Source: Bacillota bacterium (GTDB taxonomy: Bacteria > Bacillota > Limnochordia > DTU080). Taken from it: a stretch of DNA of 34,074 nucleotides. Below the pieces are notes generated by a model, which saw only the letters and a program-made list of their open reading frames with translations, was not told where the DNA came from and ran no database searches. Positions 26,721 through 33,878 of the stretch are shown here, piece by piece (positions within the stretch are counted from its first letter, which is position 1; each line of letters starts with the position of its first letter). The position numbers and the translations under genes are program-made. The stretch lies in assembly GCA_012838035.1 (NCBI GenBank), contig DUQB01000100.1:1-34074 (forward strand), written 5' to 3'.

Positions 26721-26957
26721 TTACCAGTTTTCCGCCGACACGATTAAAACGACGCTGCCGTTTTCGCCGGCACGCACCGCTATCACGCGATAGTTAGGTT
26801 CATCATCCGTCGTATCTGCCGCATTGGCCGACGCATGAGCCGTTTTGGGCGGCGCGGTAACCAAGACATGCGCCGTTATGTCGCGAGCGGCGCATTCCTC
26901 TAATGCATAAGGCAACTCCCAACCCAGGATTAACTCCTGTATCTCTGCGAGTTCCAT
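26721..26957 (-). CDS. small protein of unknown function between frr and uppS
   Basis: A 78-residue ORF whose ATG comes one base after the frr stop, with GGAAG about six bases upstream inside frr. The sequence has an acidic N-terminal helix, ELPYALEECAARDI (reads WELPYALEECAARD near 13-26), then HVLVTAPPKTAH, a polar Ala/Asp stretch, and a strand-rich end YRVIAVRAGENGSVVLIV. No signal peptide or membrane helix is seen. The pattern of a short helix followed by beta strands resembles small PASTA-like or regulatory proteins, but I do not recognise a family. The tight packing between two universal genes argues that it is real. Confidence 0.75.
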   Translation of the reverse strand: MELAEIQELILGWELPYALEECAARDITAHVLVTAPPKTAHASANAADTTDDEPNYRVIAVRAGENGSVVLIVSAENW

Positions 26958-26958
26958 G

Positions 26959-27516
26959 CTACACTTCCATGATTTCCTGCTCTTTTACTTGCAGTAGTTG
27001 ATCGATCTCTTTGATATAACGATCGGTTAGTTCTTGGACCTGTTTCTCATACCGTTTTGTCTCGTCCTCAGCAATCTGAGAGCTCTTCTCGAGGTTCTTG
27101 ATCTTGTCATTGGTATCGCGACGAATGTTACGAATGGCAATCCGCTTCTCTTCAGCCTCTTTGCGCACCAACTTAACCAGTTCTTTGCGGCGTTCTTCCG
27201 TGAGCGGCGGAATGACGAGGCGGATAATCTGGCCGTCATTGACCGGCGTAATCCCGATGTCGGATTGCATAATGGCCTTCTCGACATTTTTTATGACGGA
27301 GCGATCCCAAGGTTGTATGGTGATCATACGCGGTTCAGGTATAGACACATTGGCTAACTGAGTGATCCGAGTAGGCGTACCATAGTAGTCTACCGTTACT
27401 CTGTCCAGGATGGCGGGGTTGGCTCGACCGGTCCGGATTGTGCTGAATTCGCGTTTTGTCGCTGCTATGGCGCCTTTCATTTTTTCTTCTGCTTGCTTCA
27501 AGATCTCTTTAACCAT
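26959..27516 (-). CDS. frr: ribosome recycling factor
   Basis: Splits post-termination ribosomes together with EF-G. The 185 residues equal the standard length. Diagnostic segments are [54 protein letters not shown], the [19 protein letters not shown] block and the C-terminal long helix. AGGAGGG precedes the ATG by five bases. It follows pyrH after about 97 bases, as in the conserved rpsB-tsf-pyrH-frr order. Confidence 0.97.
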   Translation of the reverse strand: MVKEILKQAEEKMKGAIAATKREFSTIRTGRANPAILDRVTVDYYGTPTRITQLANVSIPEPRMITIQPWDRSVIKNVEKAIMQSDIGITPVNDGQIIRLVIPPLTEERRKELVKLVRKEAEEKRIAIRNIRRDTNDKIKNLEKSSQIAEDETKRYEKQVQELTDRYIKEIDQLLQVKEQEIMEV

Positions 27517-27613
27517 AATTGCCCTCCTTTAAATATGTGAAGTGTTAAATATACCGGCTTGATGTTGCGCGGAAACGACGGAATGGAACGGACGCGAAAA
27601 TACAGGCAGGAGC

Positions 27614-28360
27614 CTAGGCCCGCTGGTTCTTAGCATTGGGCATGCCCACCGTCGTACCGATTTTTTCGCCCATAACGGCCTTCACAATATTGCCGGGGGT
27701 ATCCATACCGAACACCAAAATGGGAATCTCGTTATCCATGCAGAGTGACGTTGCAGTGGCGTCCATAACGCCCAATCCCTGTTGTAATACCTGAATATAC
27801 TCCAGACTATCGTATTTCCGTGCAGTCGGCGTTCTGCGCGGATCGGCGTCGTAAATGCCGTCTACTCCCCGTTTTGCCATCAAAATGACCTGCGCATCCA
27901 CTTCGGCCGCGCGTAGAGCAGCAGTGGTGTCGGTGGAAAAGAACGGACTGCCGGTACCAGCGGCAAAAATAACGACGCGGCCTTTTTCCAAATGCCGAAT
28001 AGCCCGCCGGCGGATATAAGGTTCGGCGACGGGACGCATTTCGATGGCCGTTTGCAGTCGGGTGACCAAACCGATCTGTTCCATAGCATCCTGCAAGGCC
28101 AACGCATTTATCACCGTAGCCAACATGCCCATATAATCGGCCGTGGCTCGTTCCATGCCTCTGGCCTGCGCTGCCGCGCCGCGCCAGATGTTGCCTCCTC
28201 CGACGACGATGCAAACCTCAACGCCCAGATCAGAGACTTGCTTTATCTCTTTTGAGATGCGAGCTATAACATCGAGGTCCAAACCAAAACCTTGCTCGCC
28301 GGCCAGGGATTCTCCACTTAGTTTAAGAATGATGCGCTTGTATTTAGGCGGTATGGACAT
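27614..28360 (-). CDS. pyrH: UMP kinase
   Basis: Phosphorylates UMP to UDP; the hexameric bacterial enzyme of the amino-acid kinase fold. The 248 residues include [48 protein letters not shown], and the late [17 protein letters not shown] and [14 protein letters not shown] stretches. The start [16 protein letters not shown] is chosen because GGAGG lies six bases upstream; longer readings have none. It comes about 330 bases after tsf, an unusually long gap holding a hairpin. Confidence 0.96.
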   Translation of the reverse strand: MSIPPKYKRIILKLSGESLAGEQGFGLDLDVIARISKEIKQVSDLGVEVCIVVGGGNIWRGAAAQARGMERATADYMGMLATVINALALQDAMEQIGLVTRLQTAIEMRPVAEPYIRRRAIRHLEKGRVVIFAAGTGSPFFSTDTTAALRAAEVDAQVILMAKRGVDGIYDADPRRTPTARKYDSLEYIQVLQQGLGVMDATATSLCMDNEIPILVFGMDTPGNIVKAVMGEKIGTTVGMPNAKNQRA

Positions 28361-28686
28361 AGGCGACCTCCCCAAAGTATGTGCTCGAACAGCAGAAATA
28401 TGGTTTAATCCCAGCCCAAAGCGCAACCACCGTCGTTACTTTTACTACCTGGCATGCAGCTGCTTTGGCACCGTCATATGAATAGACTTGGCGCCCGTCG
28501 GCGCTTAGACGACACGCATGATTGCGCTTTCTCACGTTGTTTCCATATGTTATGCAAAGAACCCTGCTACAAAACTAAAGATACTGATGCGAATAAGGCC
28601 GTCCATGTGGACGGCCCTTTGTGTATATCTTGCTCTACCTCACAGATGAGAGCCCATCGCAGAGGTGAAAAGTAAAGGCTTGTCTT
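28361..28686 (-). other. tsf-pyrH intergenic region
   Basis: About 326 bases with one clear element, the hairpin near the tsf end. A 63-codon reading frame here lacks a credible start and any recognisable similarity. No convincing promoter for pyrH is visible. Confidence 0.6.
28597..28617 (-). terminator. probable terminator after tsf
   Basis: Perfect 8-bp stem GGCCGTCC/GGACGGCC with a 4-base loop, followed on the minus strand by TTATTC. The stem is strong but the U-tract weak, so readthrough into pyrH is likely. Confidence 0.55.
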
Positions 28687-29304
28687 TTATTCGGCATCGA
28701 CGGCAGTACCTTCGCCTCTTTCGAAGCGAACGAAACGGCGCACGTTGATATTTTCTCCCATCGTAGCGATAGCCTCGGTAATGATATCCTTAATGGAACG
28801 ATCGGGGTCTTTTACAAAAGGCTGCTCCATCAGGCAGACGTCCTTATAGAACTTCTCCATGCGCCCGTCGACGATTTTGTCGATAACCTGCTCGGGCTTG
28901 CCTTCATTACGTGCGGCAGCGGCGTAGATGGATCGCTCCTCTTCTACAACCTTGGCGGGAACCTCTTCACGGCTCACATATTGCGGTTTGGATGCGGCTA
29001 TCTGCATGGCCAGATCCTTTACCAAAGCGCGGAAAGCGTCGGTTTTGGCAACGAAGTCGGTTTCACAGTTGACTTCGATTAAGACGCCGATGCGACCGCC
29101 CATATGGATGTAGGAGTCGATAACGCCTTCCGAAGCGACACGACCGGCTTTTTTCGCCGCGGCGGCTAATCCCTTTTCTCTCAGATATGTAATAGCCTTC
29201 TCAATGTCGCCGTCGTTCTCTTGCAACGCTTTCTTGCAGTCCATAAAACCGGCCTGCGTACGCTCGCGCAGTTCCTTAATCTTGTCCATGGAAATATCTG
29301 CCAT
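28687..29304 (-). CDS. tsf: elongation factor Ts, short form
   Basis: Nucleotide exchange factor for EF-Tu. The N-terminal UBA-like domain reads IKELRERTQAGFMDCKKAL. The core motif TDFVAKTDAF starts at residue 82 and contacts EF-Tu. At 205 residues it is the short form with one core subdomain, as in cyanobacteria and Thermus, not the roughly 290-residue form of Bacillus. It ends with a small acidic tail. It follows rpsB after about 78 bases and probably shares its transcript. Confidence 0.96.
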   Translation of the reverse strand: MADISMDKIKELRERTQAGFMDCKKALQENDGDIEKAITYLREKGLAAAAKKAGRVASEGVIDSYIHMGGRIGVLIEVNCETDFVAKTDAFRALVKDLAMQIAASKPQYVSREEVPAKVVEEERSIYAAAARNEGKPEQVIDKIVDGRMEKFYKDVCLMEQPFVKDPDRSIKDIITEAIATMGENINVRRFVRFERGEGTAVDAE

Positions 29305-29331
29305 AGCTTCTCTCGCTCCTCACTCAATCAT

Positions 29332-29368
29332 GGAGAGAGGCGGTGCGTGCAAACACGGCCGCCCCTCC
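29332..29368 (-). promoter_or_regulatory. interrupted hairpin in the rpsB-tsf gap
   Basis: On the minus strand GGAG and GGCGG pair with CCGCC and CTCC, with an inner CGTG-TTTG-CACG stem. No T-run follows, so it is more likely an RNA processing or stability element than a terminator. Confidence 0.4.
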
Positions 29369-29382
29369 ACCCTGATACGGTT

Positions 29383-30183
29383 TTAATCCTCATCCTCGCT
29401 CATATCGTCAGCAACATCGTCGGCTTCTATTACTTCGCCCACAGCCTCGACTTCGTCGGCCTCTTCCGCAGTCGCATCCGCAACGTCTTCCGCATTGCTG
29501 GCGCCTTCACGCCCTTCGATTACTGCATCGGCTATTTTACCGGTAAGCAGTCGCACGGCACGTATGGCGTCATCGTTACCGGGAATGACTATGTCAACTT
29601 CATCCGGATCGCAATTGGTATCGACGATAGCTACGATAGGGATACCCAACTTACGTGCTTCCGCGACGGCGTTGCGTTCTTTACGCGGGTCGATGACAAA
29701 CAGTGCGCTAGGCAGCTTGTTCATGTTGCGAATACCGCCTACAAAACGCTCCAGGCGCTCCTTTTCCTTGCGCAAATCCAGGACTTCCTTCTTGGGCAGC
29801 ACCTCGAAAGAGCCGTCGGTTTCCATCTCTTCTAGCTGCTTCAGCCGTTGAATTCTGCCGCGCAACGTTTTGAAGTTAGTGAGCATGCCGCCAAGCCAGC
29901 GTGTGTTTACATACATCATTTCGCAACGCTCAGCTTCGGTACGTACGGTTTCTTGCGCTTGTTTTTTGGTACCGACGAAAAGGACCGTACCGCCTTCAGC
30001 AGCAACGGATTTGATGAAATTGTAGGCTTCATCAACCTTGCGTACGGTTTTCTGCAGGTCGATAATGTAGATACCGTTGCGTTCCGTGAAGATGTATGGC
30101 GCCATCTTCGGGTTCCAACGTCTGGTTTGGTGACCGAAATGAACACCGGCTTCCAAGAGTTGCTTCATTGAAATAACTGCCAA
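29383..30183 (-). CDS. rpsB: 30S ribosomal protein S2
   Basis: Small-subunit protein that binds late in assembly and is required for S1 association. The 266 residues carry [60 protein letters not shown] and [16 protein letters not shown]. The last 40 or so residues form an acidic tail. The start chosen is TTG ([10 protein letters not shown]): GGGAGG lies eight bases upstream, and homologues begin M-A-V-I-S-M-K. The ATG five codons later is possible. A promoter and a structured leader precede it. Confidence 0.96.
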   Translation of the reverse strand: MAVISMKQLLEAGVHFGHQTRRWNPKMAPYIFTERNGIYIIDLQKTVRKVDEAYNFIKSVAAEGGTVLFVGTKKQAQETVRTEAERCEMMYVNTRWLGGMLTNFKTLRGRIQRLKQLEEMETDGSFEVLPKKEVLDLRKEKERLERFVGGIRNMNKLPSALFVIDPRKERNAVAEARKLGIPIVAIVDTNCDPDEVDIVIPGNDDAIRAVRLLTGKIADAVIEGREGASNAEDVADATAEEADEVEAVGEVIEADDVADDMSEDED

Positions 30184-30208
30184 ACAAATAACCTCCCTGG
30201 TTTTTCCT

Positions 30209-30271
30209 CCGGCATCATCACCCCCGCCGGTAACCCATTTACGGGCACCAAGCCGGTCGGGTCCGATACCG
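30209..30271 (-). promoter_or_regulatory. structured rpsB leader
   Basis: The leader of about 100 bases can form two hairpins, one with CGGT...ACCG arms and one with GGT.CCC/GGG.ACC arms. A GCCGG just upstream of the start can pair with CCGGC copies in the leader. This fits S2 autoregulation as in other bacteria, but the fold is only by eye. Confidence 0.4.
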
Positions 30272-30290
30272 TGCGTATTTACCAACGCTT

Positions 30291-30319
30291 AGTATACCAC
30301 TGGGGTTTTTCCTAGGCAA
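30291..30319 (-). promoter_or_regulatory. sigma-A-type promoter for rpsB
   Basis: On the minus strand TTGCCT, a 17-base spacer, then TATACT, with an extended -10 (TGGTATACT). The predicted start is near 30284. Confidence 0.78.
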
Positions 30320-30380
30320 CAAGGATCTGCATCACGGCACGGCTCAACCAGGTGCGCTGCTCTATGTGGCAGGACATGTT

Positions 30381-30407
30381 GGAGAAAGCACACGGATTGC
30401 TCTCTCC
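30381..30407 (-). repeat. 10-bp hairpin upstream of the rpsB promoter
   Basis: On the minus strand GGAGAGAGCA pairs with TGCTTTCTCC (one G-U) across seven bases. It is not followed by T residues. Function unknown; it lies about 60 bases above the rpsB -35. Confidence 0.5.
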
Positions 30408-30436
30408 GCAGTTCCAACTTTGTCTACCCATAATGA

Positions 30437-30464
30437 TTGCCGGCTGTATGACTTCAGCCGGCAA
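30437..30464 (-). terminator. possible terminator after the fliY-like gene
   Basis: A perfect 10-bp stem TTGCCGGCTG/CAGCCGGCAA with an 8-base loop about 40 bases past the stop. The tail on the minus strand is TCATTATGG, so intrinsic termination would be weak. Confidence 0.45.
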
Positions 30465-30501
30465 CAGTCGCAAATACCGACAGTCTGCGTATCCGTTTAA
30501 G

Positions 30502-31542
30502 TTAGGTCGCGGCATATCCATGCGTCGTCTCTTCTCGCTCCGACTGAATTGCCGTGATTTCCACTAGCAACCGACCTGATGCGTCGCATACTAAACGACC
30601 ATAGGCGAAGCTTTTACCGTTGACGAACAATTGAGCGCTGACGCCGGCTTTGAACTCTATAGGCACCTGCATACCGGGACGCCACGTCGCGACGGTCCGT
30701 ACCGGCAGCTTGTCCGTATCGCATAGAGCGGCAATATAGAGGGGTATATCCGCTAGTGGAGATAAATCGAGGTTTGGGGAAGCACTTCCTGTTCCATTCG
30801 GCGACGCTGCAGATGAAATCCGTTCTTCCGAGTGTTCTCCATCGCGCACATACTCTCTCTCAGCCGCTGTATCGATCATCGTATCGTCTGGTTCTGTATC
30901 ACGCTGTTCCTGAGCCGGTTCTTCATCTGTCACGAAGAACTGATCACCGCTGATCTCCCGCAAGGTGTTCGCAGGCAGGAGTAGGTATACGGCATTTTCC
31001 AGATCATCCTGCGGCCATAGGCGTGTGGTAATGAGCAGCTCATGGGCGGAAGCCGCGGAATAGCCATAATTGTTCGGAGACCAACGTCGCGGCGGCAGGG
31101 TGCGCGGTGAAAAGGCAAGATCACTCTCTTGCGGTAATAAGGCAAGACAGAAATCGGAAAACATGTACTCCACCACGCGGCGCCAGCCGATGAAGGCGGA
31201 CTCATCCGCAACAGTCTCTAATGCAACCGCTGCGGTTTCATCGAGACGACAAGCAGTTGCCGTGCTGGTAAGAACATATAAGGAGCCGCCGGGAACACGC
31301 GCTTCCACAAGGAGGAAACTCGTGTTAGGCGCCAACTCGTACAACGCGGTAAGGTCTTCCCAGGCGCCTGATTTCAGGTCTGCCGCCGTCCACACGCCAA
31401 GCGCGTCGACCATTGACTGTAAAGATTTCATTGTAACTTGCAGCGCTGTGAGCAATCTGCCGTTGCCCGCAGACGCAGCGTCATTCGGTCTGGAACCGAG
31501 TAATGCATCGAGTTCCTCACGTGAGAGTATCGGATCCAACAT
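30502..31542 (-). CDS. fliY: flagellar motor switch protein, FliN/FliY family (orphan)
   Basis: A 346-residue protein. Residues 5-15, ILSREELDALL, match the N-terminal CheY-P-binding peptide of FliM and FliY (LSQxEIDALL). The C-terminal 257-333 is a SpoA/FliN domain: LDLSPLADIPLYIAALCD, RPGMQVPIEF, LFVNGKSFAYGRLVC. The middle (about 60-195) does not show a clear CheC phosphatase motif, and an acidic, low-complexity linker runs 205-255. The ATG chosen has AAAGGGGGAA just upstream. No other flagellar gene is in the window. The family also includes type III secretion proteins, and the gene could be a diverged FliY with another role. The symbol is tentative. Confidence 0.75.
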   Translation of the reverse strand: MLDPILSREELDALLGSRPNDAASAGNGRLLTALQVTMKSLQSMVDALGVWTAADLKSGAWEDLTALYELAPNTSFLLVEARVPGGSLYVLTSTATACRLDETAAVALETVADESAFIGWRRVVEYMFSDFCLALLPQESDLAFSPRTLPPRRWSPNNYGYSAASAHELLITTRLWPQDDLENAVYLLLPANTLREISGDQFFVTDEEPAQEQRDTEPDDTMIDTAAEREYVRDGEHSEERISSAASPNGTGSASPNLDLSPLADIPLYIAALCDTDKLPVRTVATWRPGMQVPIEFKAGVSAQLFVNGKSFAYGRLVCDASGRLLVEITAIQSEREETTHGYAAT

Positions 31543-31718
31543 TGGTTCCCCCTTTGTTGATGGATGAGTTGCATCATCCGTTGTCGGCAAGCCGAATGGT
31601 TTACTCTTGAGTCGGATGTAAGAAGCACGGAACAGGATGGCGCCCATAAAAGAACCGCTAAGCTTGTCCCAACAATGACCACCTCTGTGGTACGTGTAGA
31701 TACTGGAGTTCGTGGCAT
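31543..31718 (-). pseudogene. possible frame-disrupted small membrane ORF upstream of the fliY-like gene
   Basis: An ATG with AAAGGA about ten bases upstream opens MPRTPVSTRTTEVVIVGTSL, a basic then hydrophobic start. At a run of four T the frame leaves the hydrophobic reading. The neighbouring frame continues MGAILFRASYIRLKSKPFGL and runs without a stop into the fliY-like gene. One extra T would join both into a single membrane helix followed by a basic stretch. It could be a broken gene, a sequencing error or chance. Confidence 0.35.
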
Positions 31719-31753
31719 GTCAATCGTTTCCTTTGAAATTACTGAATATCGAG

Positions 31754-31759
31754 ATTATA
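31754..31759 (-). promoter_or_regulatory. candidate -10 box before the fliY-like unit
   Basis: A perfect TATAAT lies between the hslU terminator and the small ORF, but no good -35 is found 16-18 bases upstream. CTCGATAT right after it resembles a flagellar sigma-28 -10 (GCCGATAT), with TAGT 15 bases upstream; that match is weak. Confidence 0.4.
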
Positions 31760-31810
31760 ATACGAAAAACTATGCAGTGGGCGTAGCTGCTCTTTGGGAG
31801 ATTAGGGGCA

Positions 31811-31844
31811 AACCAAAAACCGCCATCATAAGTTGATGACGGTT
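31811..31844 (-). terminator. intrinsic terminator after hslU
   Basis: On the minus strand AACCGTCATCA pairs with TGATGGCGGTT (one G-U) across ACTTA, followed by TTTGGTTT. The last stem T residues add to a run of five T. This ends the topA-hslVU unit. Confidence 0.9.
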
Positions 31845-31883
31845 ATGTGCGTTCGGAGTAAGGCAGCCAAATGGATGAGTATG

Positions 31884-33284
31884 CTAGAGAATGTAGCGGC
31901 TGAGGTCTTGATCTTGCACTAAAGAACGCAGCTTCTCATGTACATAGGCTTCGGTTATTACGACACACTTTTCTGTCGCGTCCGGCGCATTAAAGGAAAT
32001 GTCTCCCAACAGTTTCTCCATTATGGTGTGTAATCGTCTTGCGCCGATATTCTCTGCGTGGGTATTAACTTGTTCCGCCATGGCGGCAAGGGCGCGGATC
32101 GCGTCGTCTGCAAACTCCAGGGCGATGCCTTCCGTAGCCAACAGTGCGGCGTACTGCTTAACCAAGGCGTTGTGCGGTTCAAGTAAGATACGATAAAAAT
32201 CATCTTTGGTAAGGCTTTCCAACTCGACCCGAATGGGGAATCTACCTTGCAATTCCGGGATAAGATCGCTGGGTTTCACTACATGAAAAGCGCCGGCTGC
32301 AATAAATAGAATATGATCGGTACGGACAGGACCATACTTCGTGTTTATGGTAGAGCCCTCGACAATAGGTAGGATGTCGCGTTGTACACCTTCACGGGAG
32401 ACATCGGGACCCACCCCCTGCCCCTTTGCGGCGATTTTGTCAATTTCATCGATGAATACGATACCGGACTGTTCAGCTAGAAAAATGGCTTCGGACACCG
32501 CATCTTCGTGATCGATCAGCTTCTGCGACTCTTCCTGAATGAGCTGGCGCCGCGCTTGGGCAACCGTGAGTTTGCGTTTACGCTTCCTGCGCGGTAGTAT
32601 CTGACTAAACAGATCTTTCAAATTCACACCCATCTCTTCCATGCCTGAGGCGTGAAATACATCAAACATCGGTGAGCCGTCATCCTCAAGCTCTATCTCG
32701 ATGAATCGGTCTTCGAGCTCTCCAGTTCGCAGCTGCTCGCGCAACGTCTCGCGCGTTTGCTTGCGGCGTTCCGCACTTGCGTCATCGTGTGTATCGGTGT
32801 CCGCCATCGGGCGATCAGAACTCATGCCCAGCAGTGCGGAGAACGGATTGTAAGCCTGCGCCTGACCCGATGGACATAATGCAGCCAATAGACGCTCTTC
32901 AGCCAAACGTTCGGCACGATCACGCACCTTCTCCATACGCGCCAGTTTGACCATGCGTACCGCAGTTTCCACTAAATCGCGGATGATTGACTCCACGTCG
33001 CGACCTACATAGCCGACTTCCGTAAACTTGGTGGCTTCCACCTTGATAAACGGAGCATTGGCCAAGCGTGACAAACGCCGCGCAATTTCTGTTTTACCAA
33101 CGCCGGTAGGCCCAATCATCAGGATATTTTTGGGTGCGACTTCATCGCGCAGTTCGGGAGGTAACCGCCGCCTGCGGTAACGGTTACGCAGAGCAATGGC
33201 TACCGCTCGTTTAGCCTCGTGCTGTCCGACCACGTAGCGGTCAAGTTCCGCTACTATCTGCCGCGGTGTAAGCTCCTGATCCAC
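31884..33284 (-). CDS. hslU: ATP-dependent protease ATPase subunit HslU
   Basis: AAA+ unfoldase ring that feeds substrates into HslV. The 466 residues match B. subtilis HslU (467). Walker A is GPTGVGKT at 58-65, the pore loop GYVG at 91-94, and Walker [13 protein letters not shown] near 272-283. A charged, variable I-domain lies between them. Sensor and arm motifs ([26 protein letters not shown]) follow, and the C-terminus DLSRYIL docks into HslV. The GTG start is chosen because GGGAGG lies eight bases upstream and homologues begin M-x-x-LTPR. An ATG seven codons earlier has a poorer site. It follows hslV by about 33 bases; codY, the usual next gene in Bacillus, is missing. Confidence 0.96.
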   Translation of the reverse strand: MDQELTPRQIVAELDRYVVGQHEAKRAVAIALRNRYRRRRLPPELRDEVAPKNILMIGPTGVGKTEIARRLSRLANAPFIKVEATKFTEVGYVGRDVESIIRDLVETAVRMVKLARMEKVRDRAERLAEERLLAALCPSGQAQAYNPFSALLGMSSDRPMADTDTHDDASAERRKQTRETLREQLRTGELEDRFIEIELEDDGSPMFDVFHASGMEEMGVNLKDLFSQILPRRKRKRKLTVAQARRQLIQEESQKLIDHEDAVSEAIFLAEQSGIVFIDEIDKIAAKGQGVGPDVSREGVQRDILPIVEGSTINTKYGPVRTDHILFIAAGAFHVVKPSDLIPELQGRFPIRVELESLTKDDFYRILLEPHNALVKQYAALLATEGIALEFADDAIRALAAMAEQVNTHAENIGARRLHTIMEKLLGDISFNAPDATEKCVVITEAYVHEKLRSLVQDQDLSRYIL

Positions 33285-33317
33285 CGGTGATGCCTCCCTA
33301 TCCATAACATCCCTGTA

Positions 33318-33851
33318 CTACGACAGTTCTTCAACCGTGATATGGTTGTTGGTATAGACGCAGATTTCGGCGGCAATGTTGAGCGCCTCTCTCGCGACCT
33401 CAGCTGCGGTTAGCGAAGTATTACGGGCTAAGGCTCGGGCGGCTGCCAGCGCGTATGATCCGCCGGATCCTACGGCGGCAATACCGTCATCCGGTTCAAT
33501 GATTTCTCCCGAACCGGAGACCACCAGCAACGTTTGTCGATCCATCACGACCAGCAGCGCCTGCAACTGCCTTAGTGCACGATCGGTGCGCCATTCCTTG
33601 GCCATTTCCACGGCGGAACGCGTCAGATCGCCGTGATGCTGCTCCAATCGGCTCTCAAACCGTTCAAACAAGGTAAACGCATCAGCCGCCGCGCCGGCGA
33701 ATCCCGCCAAGACCTTGCCGTGATAAAGGCGCCGCACTTTGCGTGCAGTATGTTTCATAATCGTATGTTCACCTAGCGTAACCTGCCCGTCTCCTGCTAA
33801 GGCCGATCCGTCGGCGGTCTTAACGCCGATGATGGTTGTGGCGTGAAACAT
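33318..33851 (-). CDS. hslV: ATP-dependent protease proteolytic subunit HslV
   Basis: Double-hexamer peptidase of the proteasome beta fold. The 177-residue product from the ATG begins [11 protein letters not shown]; the first Thr of TTI would become the catalytic N-terminal residue after removal of MFHA. The DGQVTLG segment, [31 protein letters not shown] and the late [14 protein letters not shown] are strongly conserved. GGAGG lies eight bases before this ATG. A GTG three codons earlier has a second GGAGG seven bases before it and is an alternative. It follows topA directly, without the trmFO and xerC found there in Bacillus. Confidence 0.96.
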   Translation of the reverse strand: MFHATTIIGVKTADGSALAGDGQVTLGEHTIMKHTARKVRRLYHGKVLAGFAGAAADAFTLFERFESRLEQHHGDLTRSAVEMAKEWRTDRALRQLQALLVVMDRQTLLVVSGSGEIIEPDDGIAAVGSGGSYALAAARALARNTSLTAAEVAREALNIAAEICVYTNNHITVEELS

Positions 33852-33878
33852 GAATGGCACCTCCGTCCCTCCGGCCTG

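Noticed and set aside
28344-28535. 63-codon minus-strand frame before pyrH
   Set aside because: It overlaps the pyrH start, has no good ribosome binding site, and its product has no pattern.
30184-30501. T-box, S-box or FMN riboswitch in the larger leaders
   Set aside because: No T-box AGGGTGG core and no other recognisable riboswitch core is present; only simple hairpins are seen.
31746-31790. Sigma-28 promoter for the fliY-like gene
   Set aside because: CTCGATAT with TAGT at 15 bases matches only part of the consensus. It is kept only as a remark because a TATAAT overlaps the same stretch.
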